Notes: generated from the sequence alone by a model not told the origin. A stretch of 42,920 bases of DNA from Mucilaginibacter sp. (GCF_028288225.1 NZ_JAQBOC010000040.1:1-42920), one strand, 5' to 3'; numbered from the stretch's first letter, positions 8,172 through 16,204 are shown. Translations and numbers: made by a program.

Positions 8172-9020
8172 TCATTTCAGTAACAATACCGGCACAGCAG
8201 CGCTTTCTGCTAACTGTTGCGAAACGCTATCATGCAGTATCGACTGGAAAAAACTGTATTTATGAGGTAAGGCTATAACCAATTGTGCATTATTGTCTGC
8301 AGCAAATTTTAAAATGCCATTAATAATATCCGGGTTGTTGATGTAATAATATTTGGGGTGATATTGTTTTAGCATACCGTGTAAAGCGGTTTCTTCTGCC
8401 CTGCGTTCGGCATCACCGGCAAGGTGTTTAGTTTCATTATCAATGTTCACTATTAAGAGCTCGAATTTTTTTCTATCCAAAAGCTTTTTCAAAGCTTCTA
8501 ACGGAACAGTTTCTTTAACCTTATTAAAATCACAGGCTACAATAACACGCTCTATAGTTTTAAAATTATAAGCCGGTGGCACAACTATTACAGGAACCGG
8601 GCTGGCTTTGGAGATGTTTATAACGTGACTACCAATTTGCGAATCGTCTTTACTGGTATTACCCTTGCTGCCTAATATAACCACATCAGCATTTTTAGCA
8701 ATAACGTTTTCAACAACAGCACGTAACAAGTGCGAACGGTTTAAATGAGTAGTAATTTTAACCCCATCTCTAACCAATTTGCTTAATTTATGCTTTAAAT
8801 GCTCTAATTTTTTAATACGGTCGGCTACGTTTTGTTCTATCTCTTCCTCTCTTAGCAATACCATATCTGGGTTAGGCAGCATTGTCTCGTAGGGCGACAC
8901 ATAATAGGCATTTAATAAAACTATGTGCTCAACGTTGGTTTGTTTACTTAATTCAGCAGCAAATTCTGCAGCGTGAACTGATGCATGCGAAAAATCGATA
9001 GGTACAAGATAGGTTTTCAT
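8172..9020 (-). CDS. Tandem universal stress protein
   Basis: 282 residues with two UspA-like domains (about 1-147 and 150-282). Domain 1 starts MKTYLVPIDFSHASVHAAEF and carries the ATP-binding pattern G-x2-G-x9-G-S (GSKG, nine residues, GSH) followed by SPVPVIVVPP. Domain 2 starts IERVIVACDFNKV and ends with AESAAVPVLLLK; its nucleotide motif is degenerate (residues before VSQQLAES lack the glycines). Tandem Usp proteins with one ATP-binding domain are common in Bacteroidota and are linked to stress survival, without a defined reaction. A promoter-like sequence lies upstream (9076-9109). Confidence 0.88.
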   Translation of the reverse strand: MKTYLVPIDFSHASVHAAEFAAELSKQTNVEHIVLLNAYYVSPYETMLPNPDMVLLREEEIEQNVADRIKKLEHLKHKLSKLVRDGVKITTHLNRSHLLRAVVENVIAKNADVVILGSKGNTSKDDSQIGSHVINISKASPVPVIVVPPAYNFKTIERVIVACDFNKVKETVPLEALKKLLDRKKFELLIVNIDNETKHLAGDAERRAEETALHGMLKQYHPKYYYINNPDIINGILKFAADNNAQLVIALPHKYSFFQSILHDSVSQQLAESAAVPVLLLK

Positions 9021-9075
9021 AAATGTAAGAATTAGATTTTTGTCTACTTGACCATTAAGGTCTAAAAGTTAGATA

Positions 9076-9109
9076 CAAAATTAGCATGTTTGAACAGTTA
9101 ATTTGTCAA
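9076..9109 (-). promoter_or_regulatory. Candidate promoter of the universal stress gene
   Basis: On the minus strand TTGACA (9109-9104) is followed by TAATTTTG (9083-9076). TTG and the TAnnTTTG box are 23 bases apart, at the long end of the range reported for Bacteroidota. The start codon lies 55 bases further on. Confidence 0.45.
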
Positions 9110-9170
9110 GCAAATAACATTTTGTAATAACGAATAAAACTGGTTTGAGTTTGACCACAAGCTTACGGTG

Positions 9171-9242
9171 TCATCACCCTCGTGGAAAGACGAGCGAGGG
9201 CTTTTACGCGCATGCTTCGCCGGGCTCAGCTTGACAGCGCTC
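9171..9242. repeat. Dispersed-repeat-like spacer after prmA
   Basis: The 231-base gap between the universal stress gene and prmA holds a short inverted repeat CCCTCG (9177-9182)/CGAGGG (9195-9200). It also holds, on the minus strand, TGTCAAGCTGAGCCCGGCGA followed by AGCATGC, a phrase like the GTCATGCTGAG-type repeats I recall from spacers of this bacterial group. An open frame here is not a gene. Confidence 0.4.
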
Positions 9243-9251
9243 GTTGTTGTA

Positions 9252-10088
9252 TTATTTAATAAACTTTGCAGCTACCCAGTCTTTATCTTTTTTATGAATG
9301 ATATATTTCATTCCGTATTTACGGGCCTCGTCTATAATAATATCCAGGTCGGGCGTTTCATAAAAGCCACTGAAATATATCTCACCATCAGGCTTTAATG
9401 CTTCTCCATATCGCTGCATCTGGTCAATCAATATGTTGCGGTTAATATTAGCCAGAATTGTATCGTATTGTTCATCAGGGATAACTTCTTTTGATCCGCA
9501 AATGGCCTTGATATTACTGATATGATTAAGCTGTGCATTCTCTATCGTACTTTCATAACAAACCGGGTCATAATCAATAGCTACTATAGCTGCAGCACCC
9601 AATTTAGCAGCCATAATAGCCAGTATACCGGTACCGCAACCCATGTCTAATACCGTCTTTCCGGCAAAATCATTTTCCAGCATTAGTTGCAGCATCATGG
9701 CTGTAGTTTGATGGTGCCCGGTGCCAAATGCCATTTTAGGGTCTATTACTATTTCGTATTTAAATTCCGGCCGGGGTTCATGGAAAGTGGCCCGCACAAA
9801 TACTTCATCGCCTATGGTAATTGGCTCAAAATTACTTTCCCATACTTCGTTCCAGTTTTTTTGCGGGATAAGAGTTACCTCGTAGCTAAACGTAAACATT
9901 TCTCTGTAAGGCAGCAAGGTTTCCTGCAGCAGCTCCTCATTAAAATCTGCCGATGGAATGTATGCTTTAAACCCCAGTTCCAATTCCTCAAACGTATCAA
10001 AGCCTATCTGGCCCAAAGCGTTTATCAGCAGGTCCTGCTGATAATCTTCGGTAGTTATGGTGGTGAAAAGGAGTTCGTAGTAATTCAT
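9252..10088 (-). CDS. prmA: Ribosomal protein L11 methyltransferase
   Basis: PrmA methylates lysines and the N-terminus of ribosomal protein L11 using S-adenosylmethionine. The 278-residue protein has the N-terminal substrate-recognition half, the linker EPRPEFKYEIVIDPKMAFGT and GHHQTT. The SAM site is VLDMGCGTGILAIMAAKLGA, then AIDYDP, and the catalytic-region motif is ILANINRNIL. The frame is open from a TTG two codons earlier, but the ATG at 10088 gives the standard MNYYEL start. It is one of a same-strand group with a membrane protein, tpiA, a GlmU-like gene and rpmE2, an arrangement seen in related genomes. Confidence 0.93.
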   Translation of the reverse strand: MNYYELLFTTITTEDYQQDLLINALGQIGFDTFEELELGFKAYIPSADFNEELLQETLLPYREMFTFSYEVTLIPQKNWNEVWESNFEPITIGDEVFVRATFHEPRPEFKYEIVIDPKMAFGTGHHQTTAMMLQLMLENDFAGKTVLDMGCGTGILAIMAAKLGAAAIVAIDYDPVCYESTIENAQLNHISNIKAICGSKEVIPDEQYDTILANINRNILIDQMQRYGEALKPDGEIYFSGFYETPDLDIIIDEARKYGMKYIIHKKDKDWVAAKFIK

Positions 10089-10109
10089 GTTCAAAAATGA
10101 TATTGAAGA

Positions 10110-10586
10110 TTAGAGATTAGCTGGCTCTTCTTTATTTATGGAAATAGTTTTCTTAAACGTTTTCCAATCTAACAGGTACAACGTTAAAAAGTTGAATATC
10201 CAGTAAAATAACTGCACACCCGTCATAAATAAACAAATATCAGCCAGGTGCGTAACCCCGGTTGTTTTATCCCATATAGCATAAGCTATGCCAAATGCAA
10301 ATATTAAACAAACCAGGGCTATGCTAATAAAGATGAGCGTAGCTGCTTTTGGTTTGGCCAATATCTTATCCCATATTGGCATAATTATTAGCCACTGGGT
10401 AAGCACAGCTATCAATATTTGGCCCGGGGCAAATACCTTGTAATAAGATATCAATCCATATACAGAATCTTCGCCAATTTGGCTCGCGCCATTTACGTAG
10501 TGAAAAAACGGCGTAAATTTTATAAAGACAGCAAATGCCCAGAAAGCAATTAACGGAGGCAATATTACTTTAACAAACCGTTTCAT
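10110..10586 (-). CDS. Four-helix membrane protein, unknown
   Basis: 158 residues with four predicted membrane segments: about 7-25 (VILPPLIAFWAFAVF), 52-70 (APGQILIAVLTQWLIIMP), 83-103 (LIFISIALVCLIFAFGIAYA) and 115-138 (ADICLFMTGVQLFYWIFNFL). The termini are basic (MKRFVK; KTFKKTISINKEE). No catalytic or binding motif stands out and I do not recognise the family. It sits between tpiA (25 bases upstream) and prmA (21 bases downstream) and is probably co-transcribed with them. The tight spacing and intact frame support it as a real gene. Confidence 0.7.
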   Translation of the reverse strand: MKRFVKVILPPLIAFWAFAVFIKFTPFFHYVNGASQIGEDSVYGLISYYKVFAPGQILIAVLTQWLIIMPIWDKILAKPKAATLIFISIALVCLIFAFGIAYAIWDKTTGVTHLADICLFMTGVQLFYWIFNFLTLYLLDWKTFKKTISINKEEPANL

Positions 10587-10611
10587 AATATGCCTTTTAA
10601 TTAACTAAAAC

Positions 10612-11376
10612 TCAATTAAACACTTTTACAATATCGGTAAAATCGCGCGATTTTAGTGACGCGCCACCTATTAATCCGCCATCAATATCAGGCTGAGAAA
10701 ATAGTTCGGGGGCATTTTTAGGGTTACAGCTTCCGCCATATAAAATGGTTGTAGCATCGGCAATTGCCTGGCTGTATTTAGCGGCAATTTCTTTACGGAT
10801 AAAGGCATGGATTTCCTGCGCCTGGGCTGACGATGCAGTTACACCTGTACCAATGGCCCAAACCGGCTCATAAGCAATAACCAGTTTTGCAAATTGTGCA
10901 GCATCTAAATGGAATACACCCTCAATCAATTGGCTTTTAATAATATCAAAGTGCTTGTTAGCCTCACGCTCCTGTAAGGTTTCGCCAATACAGAAGATAG
11001 GTTTCAGGTCATTAGCTAATGCAGTATCGGTTTTTTTTGCCAGCAGCTCATTGGTTTCACCAAAATATTGGCGACGCTCTGAGTGGCCTAAAACAACGTA
11101 AACAGCACCCACCGATTTGATCATCTTAGCTGATATCTCGCCGGTATAAGCGCCAGATTCTGCCTGGTGGGCATTTTGCGCGCCTATTGATACTTTGGCA
11201 ACGCCTTTAGCCAGTTGTGCCAGGCTATGCAAATGAATAAACGGACTACAAACCACAGCTTCCTGTGTACCCGTTACTTCGTCTTTAACCATATTTACCA
11301 CTTCAGAAAACAAGCTTAAACCCTCGTTATAATCTAAATTCATTTTCCAGTTTCCGGCAACAATTTTTTTTCTCAT
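10612..11376 (-). CDS. tpiA: Triosephosphate isomerase
   Basis: Glycolytic/gluconeogenic enzyme interconverting dihydroxyacetone phosphate and glyceraldehyde 3-phosphate. The 254-residue TIM barrel has the phosphate and substrate residues in MRKKIVAGNWKMN (Lys11), the electrophilic His98 in LGHSERR, the catalytic base Glu170 in AYEPVWAIGTG, and the C-terminal phosphate loop with YGGSCNPKNA and GLIGGASL. The length is normal. It lies downstream of the GlmU-like gene, separated by an inverted repeat (11401-11487) that could affect read-through. Confidence 0.96.
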   Translation of the reverse strand: MRKKIVAGNWKMNLDYNEGLSLFSEVVNMVKDEVTGTQEAVVCSPFIHLHSLAQLAKGVAKVSIGAQNAHQAESGAYTGEISAKMIKSVGAVYVVLGHSERRQYFGETNELLAKKTDTALANDLKPIFCIGETLQEREANKHFDIIKSQLIEGVFHLDAAQFAKLVIAYEPVWAIGTGVTASSAQAQEIHAFIRKEIAAKYSQAIADATTILYGGSCNPKNAPELFSQPDIDGGLIGGASLKSRDFTDIVKVFN

Positions 11377-11400
11377 TTTATTTTTGGTTGTTAGTTAGAC

Positions 11401-11487
11401 CATGGTCCATAGTCGATGGTCCATAGTTTGTTTTGTGATTGCATTTAGTTATTATAACCATGGACTATCGACCATGGACTATCGACT
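11401..11487. repeat. Inverted repeat made of tandem ATGGTCCATAG-like units
   Basis: The left arm (11401-11426, starting CATGGTCCATAGTCG) and the right arm (11459-11487, two tandem copies of CCATGGACTATCGA) are imperfect inverted copies. Most mismatches are C/T exchanges. The arms enclose an AT-rich loop of about 32 bases. The element fills the spacer between the GlmU-like gene and tpiA and resembles dispersed palindromic units of related genomes. Confidence 0.8.
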
Positions 11488-11494
11488 CCTTCAA

Positions 11495-12655
11495 TTAAAA
11501 TACACTTCTATATGTCTCAGACAATTCAAAAACCTTTTTCATTATTTCTTGCTCAATCTCATTAAATTCACGGTCGCGGCGCGGGTAAACCATCGCGGTG
11601 GTTTCAAACATTTTTTTGATGGAATACACCTCAAAACCCTGCGCACCGCCCCAGGCAAAATCGGGTACAAAATTACGCGGGAAACCTGCACCAAAAACAT
11701 TAGCGCTCACCCCCACAACTGTACCGGTGTTAAACATGGTATTGATACCGCATTTAGCATGGTCGGCCATTATTAAACCACAAAATTGCAATCCGGTTTT
11801 ACGGAAACGTTGGGTAGTATAATCCCAAAGTTTAACCTCGGCATAATTATTTTTAAGATTTGAATTATTGCTGTCGGCACCTATATTGCACCATTCGCCC
11901 AATACCGAATTACCTAAAAATCCGTCATGCCCTTTGGATGAATATCCCCAGATAACCGAATTATTGATCTCGCCACCCACCCTCGAATATGGGCCTATAG
12001 TAGTAGCGCCATATATCTTGGCTCCCATCTTAACCTGCGAGTGTTCGCACAAAGCAAACGCGCCGCGTATGTGGGTGCCTTCCCAAACGTCTGTATCCTT
12101 GCCCAGGTAAATGGGACCCTTGGTGGTATTAAAGGTTGAGCATTCGGCAACAGCGCCCTCTTCTGCAAAAAAGTCATTGCCGATGATGGTATTGGTAGCG
12201 CTTATTGCTGCGCTGGTTCTGCCTTTGGTAAGCAGTTTAAAATCTTTGCGCAGCTCAATATCGTTCTTACTGAATATATCTTCAGGGTATTTTATACAGA
12301 TAAAAAACGACTCATAATTTACCACATTAGTAAACGCTGCATCCATCGTTGCTTTGGCAGCAATTAAAAAATCACCCTGCTTTAACGCTTCGCCTTTTTT
12401 TAACAGACCAATAGCTTCCAGCAAGCCGTCGTCCGGGCAAACAGAACCGTTGATAAATAAATCATCAACCGCCGTTTTTTGCGGAAATTTAGCCTGCAAA
12501 TAAGGTTGTGTATAGAAAGAAAACTCCGTACCAAGGTATTTTGCCCACTTTTCGGCAATGGTTAATATACCAATGCGGAGGTCGGCAACAGGGCGAGTGT
12601 AGGTTAAAGGTAGTAAAGTTTGGTGTGCGTTATCGTCAAACAGGATAATTGCCAT
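11495..12655 (-). CDS. GlmU-like sugar-phosphate nucleotidyltransferase/acyltransferase
   Basis: 386 residues. The N-terminal half (MAIILFDDNAHQTLLPLTYT and R-P-V-A-D-L-R) is the divergent nucleotidyltransferase domain of the Bacteroidota alternative GlmU family. From about residue 175 onward there are hexapeptide-type turns (GPIYLGKDTDVWEGTHIRG, then VKMGAKIYGATTIGPYSRVG) that form a left-handed beta helix, as in acetyltransferases. It may make UDP-GlcNAc or another activated sugar for cell-wall or surface polymers, but the substrate is not proven for this group. The gene begins 68 bases downstream of the rpmE2 stop. A conserved link with type B L31 is recalled for this phylum. Confidence 0.78.
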   Translation of the reverse strand: MAIILFDDNAHQTLLPLTYTRPVADLRIGILTIAEKWAKYLGTEFSFYTQPYLQAKFPQKTAVDDLFINGSVCPDDGLLEAIGLLKKGEALKQGDFLIAAKATMDAAFTNVVNYESFFICIKYPEDIFSKNDIELRKDFKLLTKGRTSAAISATNTIIGNDFFAEEGAVAECSTFNTTKGPIYLGKDTDVWEGTHIRGAFALCEHSQVKMGAKIYGATTIGPYSRVGGEINNSVIWGYSSKGHDGFLGNSVLGEWCNIGADSNNSNLKNNYAEVKLWDYTTQRFRKTGLQFCGLIMADHAKCGINTMFNTGTVVGVSANVFGAGFPRNFVPDFAWGGAQGFEVYSIKKMFETTAMVYPRRDREFNEIEQEIMKKVFELSETYRSVF

Positions 12656-12660
12656 AGCAC

Positions 12661-12697
12661 AAAAATAAAAAAGTCTCCCGATGTTATCGGGAGACTT
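12661..12697 (-). terminator. Rho-independent terminator of rpmE2
   Basis: Stem AAGTCTCCCGAT (12671-12682) pairs with ATCGGGAGACTT (12686-12697) around a 3-base loop. On the minus strand it runs into a T-rich tract (12670-12661). It lies between rpmE2 and the GlmU-like gene, so the latter probably has its own promoter or is reached by read-through. Confidence 0.9.
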
Positions 12698-12723
12698 GTA
12701 AATATTTTATTAACAAGCTGATA

Positions 12724-12969
12724 TTACTTGTTATAACGTGTACGGAATTTATCAATACGACCAGCAGTATCAACCAGTTTCATTTTACCGGTATAGAAAG
12801 GGTGCGAGGTATGAGAAATTTCTAATTTTACTAATGGATATTCGTTACCGTCTTCCCATTTTACAGTTTCACGGGTGTCGATACATGATTTAGTCATGAA
12901 AGAATAGTCGTTTGACATATCTTTAAATACAACTAATCTATAGTTTGATGGGTGCAGATCTTTTTTCAT
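12724..12969 (-). CDS. rpmE2: Ribosomal protein L31, type B
   Basis: 81-residue large-subunit ribosomal protein bridging the subunits near the 5S RNA. It starts [20 protein letters not shown] and contains [11 protein letters not shown] and [20 protein letters not shown], typical of type B L31. The zinc-binding CxxC pairs of type A L31 are absent; only one Cys is present. This zinc-free form replaces the zinc form under zinc shortage in some bacteria, but in Bacteroidota it is usually the only copy. It has a -7-like box (13004-13011) upstream and a strong terminator downstream. Confidence 0.96.
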   Translation of the reverse strand: MKKDLHPSNYRLVVFKDMSNDYSFMTKSCIDTRETVKWEDGNEYPLVKLEISHTSHPFYTGKMKLVDTAGRIDKFRTRYNK

Positions 12970-13003
12970 CGTTATTATTGCTCTTCTTCTTATAAAAGAG
13001 GTG

Positions 13004-13011
13004 CAAATGTA
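13004..13011 (-). promoter_or_regulatory. Candidate -7 box of rpmE2, TACATTTG
   Basis: A TAnnTTTG match on the minus strand, 34 bases before the rpmE2 start, within a very A/T-rich region. A clear TTG at the expected distance was not seen. Confidence 0.45.
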
Positions 13012-13140
13012 GTATTTTTTTTCAAAAGTAAAAAGATGTTTTTTAATTTAAAGATTAGGTGGGTGAACCAACCTGAACTACCTGACCCAGGGTGAACCCA
13101 CCTGCGTTCAAGCCTCATTATCTGTTAATAACAACCCTTT

Positions 13141-13162
13141 ACAATATTTCATAAAATATTGT
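13141..13162. repeat. 9-bp perfect inverted repeat upstream of a membrane-protein gene
   Basis: ACAATATTT and AAATATTGT are separated by CATA, 67 bases before the start at 13229. It could be an operator or a transcript hairpin. The adjacent GGTGGGT/ACCCACC pair around 13059-13103 is a second weaker inverted repeat. The rest of the spacer shows nothing clear. Confidence 0.55.
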
Positions 13163-13228
13163 AAATCAGTAATTTATTTTTACTTTTATACAACCAATAT
13201 AATTTTAAACCTTAAAATTAAACTAATT

Positions 13229-13675
13229 ATGAACTCAACTGTTGAATTGATCTTTACCATTATTGGTGGAGCTTTAACCCTGTTAACCCTTTACGGAGCA
13301 TTAAAAGCTAACAGGAAATTTTTTCTATCAGGACTTTGTTTCTTTAGTATTCTTCCCATTATTGGCGAAAGCATGGGCTACAATGCCGATAAAGCATCGG
13401 TACACATTATTGTGATCCTGGTGTTTATTGCGCAGTTTGTATTGACGTTTCCAAACAATATTGAATTCGGCCAGGAAAATACTGCCGCCAGTAAATTGGT
13501 TGGAAAAATCAGTTTAGCCATACTTGTTTTTAATATAGGGGGCATCATTTACATTTTCCATTTAAATTCAGGTGTACCCGCCCGGTTCGGGTATTTCCAC
13601 ATTGCTTTTTCACTGGCCATAATTTATATTATTATTAAAAGAATAACGGGTAAAGGGCCGCTTTGGGTAAAATAA
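13229..13675 (+). CDS. Small four-helix membrane protein, unknown
   Basis: 148 residues with four hydrophobic segments at about 5-23, 31-45, 57-75 and 90-140 (the last covering two helices). No signal peptide, cysteine or catalytic motif is visible. The C-terminus is basic (IIKRITGKGPLWVK), so it probably faces the cytoplasm. I do not recognise the family. It is a single-gene unit with an inverted repeat in its promoter region and a good terminator after it. The flanking signals and clean frame support a real gene. Confidence 0.65.
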   Translation: MNSTVELIFTIIGGALTLLTLYGALKANRKFFLSGLCFFSILPIIGESMGYNADKASVHIIVILVFIAQFVLTFPNNIEFGQENTAASKLVGKISLAILVFNIGGIIYIFHLNSGVPARFGYFHIAFSLAIIYIIIKRITGKGPLWVK

Positions 13676-13695
13676 ATAAAGCTATTCTACTATAC

Positions 13696-13730
13696 AAGCC
13701 TTCCTGTTAAATACCGGAAGGCTTTTTTAT
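13696..13730 (+). terminator. Rho-independent terminator
   Basis: AAGCCTTCC (13696-13704) pairs with GGAAGGCTT (13716-13724) and continues into a T tract. It ends the membrane-protein gene at 13229-13675. Confidence 0.9.
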
Positions 13731-13780
13731 TTTTCAAATAGCCCCGCTTTTCGAAATTTGCAACTTCGGACGATTATGCT

Positions 13781-13797
13781 TGTAGTTTGCAACTACA
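13781..13797. repeat. Short palindrome in a structured spacer
   Basis: TGTAGTT-TGC-AACTACA is a 7-bp hairpin. Just before it, 13757-13775 also contains TTTGCAACTTCGG, so TTGCAACT occurs twice with different flanks. The 255-base spacer (13676-13930) holds the terminator and this element; no gene is seen in it. Confidence 0.5.
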
Positions 13798-13930
13798 TAC
13801 CTGATTTTTTTTCGATAGTCTAAAGATTACCTGCATAGTGGTTCGGAGAGGGCTTCGAACAGCGGGGGGTATGAATGTTAAAAATATGTGCTGTAAAAAT
13901 ACTGTATACCGCCAACTGAAAACTGCCAAT

Positions 13931-14329
13931 TTAAATCCCCTGCACCAACTCCATCAACACCCCGCCCGCACTTTTCGGATGCACAAAACAAACCAGCTTA
14001 TTATCAGCACCGCGCTTAGGCTCATCGCTTAACAAAACAAAACCTTCGTTTTTTAGCCGGGCCATTTCGGCTATAATATCGTCCACCTCAAAAGCTATAT
14101 GGTGTATCCCCTCACCTTTTTTGGCGATGAATTTGGCTATGGGGCTATCGGGGTTGGATGCTTCCAGCAGTTCAATCTTATTAGGGCCGTTTTGCAGGAA
14201 CGCGGTTTTAACACCTTCGCTAACTACGTCCTCAATTTTATAAACAGTGGTGTTTAATAGTTTTTCATACAGGCTGCCGGCGGCTTTAAGATCGGTTACG
14301 GCAATGCCAATATGTTCTATTTTGTTCAT
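13931..14329 (-). CDS. mce: Methylmalonyl-CoA epimerase
   Basis: 132-residue metalloenzyme of the vicinal-oxygen-chelate fold. It interconverts the 2R and 2S forms of methylmalonyl-CoA in propionate metabolism or in propionate production from succinyl-CoA. Likely metal ligands are His6 (MNKIEHIGIAV), His76 or His77 (GEGIHHIAFEVDD) and Glu127 (GGVLMELVQG). The frame could start two codons earlier at a TTG, but the ATG at 14329 gives the standard N-terminus. The mutase subunits are not in the window. A CATATTTG sequence just before the start is one mismatch from the -7 consensus. Confidence 0.93.
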   Translation of the reverse strand: MNKIEHIGIAVTDLKAAGSLYEKLLNTTVYKIEDVVSEGVKTAFLQNGPNKIELLEASNPDSPIAKFIAKKGEGIHHIAFEVDDIIAEMARLKNEGFVLLSDEPKRGADNKLVCFVHPKSAGGVLMELVQGI

Positions 14330-14374
14330 GAACAAATATGGTGAATTAATTAAAAGAAAATGTCATTGGGTTCC

Positions 14375-14482
14375 ATTCCCTCCCCTGGGAGGGGTGCGGC
14401 TGGCTGTGAAGTGGCAGGGAGGGGTTTCGCCGATTTGCAAAGTTCGCTACACTCCTCCCTGCCCCTCCCGTTGGGAGGGAAT
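14375..14482. repeat. Nested GC-rich inverted repeat
   Basis: The outer arms are ATTCCCTCCCCTGGGAGGGG (14375-14394) and its near inverse copy at 14462-14482. The inner arms GGCAGGGAGG (14413-14422) and CCTCCCTGCC (14454-14463) are perfect complements. The outer arms are also self-complementary (CCCTCCC/GGGAGGG). The element fills the spacer between mce and the 492-residue gene and can fold into a cruciform. Such 'PPLGG'-coding palindromes recur in Mucilaginibacter-type genomes as I recall. Confidence 0.85.
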
Positions 14483-14511
14483 CGCACGGCCCCTCGCTCT
14501 TTTTAATTACA

Positions 14512-15990
14512 TTATTCCTTCGCGGCAGCGTCCGTTTTAACAGGCGCGCCTGTTACAGGGTCAACATCACAGTGAAATCCAAACAGGCAGCGGTCCTTTA
14601 TCATGGTAGCTACTTCGGCCGGTACATATTGCTCCCATCCGGGTACACCCTGCTTTATCAGTTGTAATACAATATCGGTTTGCACATGCAGGTTATTTTC
14701 ATTATAGTTACGGATGTCTTCAATTTTGTTGTTGGCTATCAGGTAACGGTACAAGTCTATTAAATGCGGCGGCGGGTAAAACCGCAGGCAATTCATAATA
14801 ACCCCATCGCGCAGGGTAGGGTATATAAACAATTTCACCTTACGGCTAAACAAGGTGGCGAACGACTCTAAAATACCGCCCGGCAGGTCCTTATAATGCT
14901 CCTCGCTAAAAATATACTCCAGGTTGGGATAGCCTAAAACAACGCCAAGTTTTAAGCTGGTGATCTTAGATAAATAGGCCACCAGTTTATAGTACTCATG
15001 AAAATTAGATATCAATACTGTTTGCCCAAGCGAGCAAAGAATATCTACCCGGTCAAGGAAATCCTTTTCATCAATTTCGGCGTCGAAACCGGCATCGCGC
15101 TCTTTTAATGATTGCAGGGTAAGCTCTGTAACCACCGTAACATTCTTACTATCTACATCCGGCTCCTGAATAAATTGCTTTACGCCGTTATTCAGCATAT
15201 CTAAATGCACATTAATGATAGGGCGAAAACGCCCGCGTATTACCACAATATGCTTTTTGTACAACACCTCTGATGGTTGCTGATTTTTACCGTCGGGCCC
15301 AAAAACAGCCGCGTCCGAAAACCCATATTTTACCAGGTGCAGGCTCATTAACCTGTTATCAACCTTAGTAAAGTTGGGGCCCTCAAAACGGATCATATCA
15401 ATCTGAATACGGTCCTTCGACAGGTTATCCATCAGCGACAGCAAAAACACAGGCGGAATTTCATTATAATAAAAGCAGGCATACATTAGGTTCACACCTA
15501 ATATCCCTACCGCTTGCTGTTGTAAATTATTGTCATTATCCAACAGCTTTACATGCAGCACCACATCGTTAAACGCGCCGTTAGGTTCTAACTGGAACCG
15601 CACTCCCATCCAGCCATGCCCTTCATTAGTTTTGTTATAATTAAGGGCAGACATGGTATCAGAAAAAGCAAAGAAATTTGTGGTATCCCCACGTTGTGAG
15701 GCCAAACGCTCTATTAACAAACTATATTCATGATCGAGCATGGATTTTAACCGTTGTTCGCTTACATAGCGGCGTATTTGTTGTACACCATAGATAGCAT
15801 CAGAAAAGGTCATATCGTAAGCCGACATGGTTTTTGCAATAGTGCCCGATGAAGCGCCTGCCTTGAAAAAATTGGCAGCTACATCCTGCCCCGCGCCAAT
15901 TTCGGCAAAGGAACCGTAAATTTCAAGGTCGAGATTAATGGCCAGCGCTTTTTGCTTTGTTCCTATATCTTTATTGTGAACGTTATTCAT
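14512..15990 (-). CDS. Conserved 492-residue protein of unknown function
   Basis: A soluble protein with no signal peptide. Distinct segments are EIYGSFAEIGAGQDVAANFF (about 28-47), SSGTIAKTMSAYDMTFSDAI (about 52-71), RRYVSEQRLKSMLDHEYSLL (about 78-97) and, near the end, FIYPTLRDGVIMNCLRFYPP. I recall this family as widespread in Bacteroidota and Proteobacteria. Database labels for it such as 'nicotinate-nucleotide adenylyltransferase' or 'TonB-dependent receptor' are not supported by anything visible: there is no HxGH nucleotidyltransferase motif and no beta-barrel pattern. It is a single gene, divergent from the isc cluster. The function is unknown; the strong conservation of the first 75 residues suggests an enzyme. 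Confidence 0.7.
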   Translation of the reverse strand: MNNVHNKDIGTKQKALAINLDLEIYGSFAEIGAGQDVAANFFKAGASSGTIAKTMSAYDMTFSDAIYGVQQIRRYVSEQRLKSMLDHEYSLLIERLASQRGDTTNFFAFSDTMSALNYNKTNEGHGWMGVRFQLEPNGAFNDVVLHVKLLDNDNNLQQQAVGILGVNLMYACFYYNEIPPVFLLSLMDNLSKDRIQIDMIRFEGPNFTKVDNRLMSLHLVKYGFSDAAVFGPDGKNQQPSEVLYKKHIVVIRGRFRPIINVHLDMLNNGVKQFIQEPDVDSKNVTVVTELTLQSLKERDAGFDAEIDEKDFLDRVDILCSLGQTVLISNFHEYYKLVAYLSKITSLKLGVVLGYPNLEYIFSEEHYKDLPGGILESFATLFSRKVKLFIYPTLRDGVIMNCLRFYPPPHLIDLYRYLIANNKIEDIRNYNENNLHVQTDIVLQLIKQGVPGWEQYVPAEVATMIKDRCLFGFHCDVDPVTGAPVKTDAAAKE

Positions 15991-16150
15991 ACACCTGCAT
16001 AGTTGCCATTATGATTATTAATACATCTTAAAAATACGATTATTTTAAGAATAAGTTGAATAGTTTAGAATAAAAGCAAAGGTACATGTTTTATTTTCCG
16101 GCTAAAATATCTTTCTGGTATATATAAATTATTAGTTTAATATGACTATT

Positions 16151-16185
16151 TTGAATGATTTTAAATAAAAAGATTGGTATCTTTG
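16151..16185 (+). promoter_or_regulatory. Candidate promoter of the isc cluster
   Basis: TTG at 16151-16153 and TATCTTTG at 16178-16185 (TAnnTTTG match), 24 bases apart, one base beyond the usual range. The iscS ATG follows 19 bases later. No IscR-like gene or site was recognised. Confidence 0.5.
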
Positions 16186-16204
16186 TGCATATAAAATATT
16201 AAGT

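Noticed and set aside
9177..9206. Terminator formed by CCCTCG/CGAGGG
   Set aside because: The stem is short with a 12-base loop, and on the strand where termination would be needed (after prmA, minus strand) no T tract follows.
9168..9398. Plus-strand open frame of about 76 codons
   Set aside because: It mostly overlaps prmA antisense and begins in repeat-like spacer; no family resemblance.
11402..11776. Plus-strand open frame of about 124 codons
   Set aside because: It begins in the inverted repeat and continues antisense to the GlmU-like gene.
14247..14540. Plus-strand open frame of about 97 codons
   Set aside because: It overlaps mce antisense and then reads through the nested palindrome, giving Pro/Gly/Trp-rich low-complexity peptide; it is a repeat artefact.
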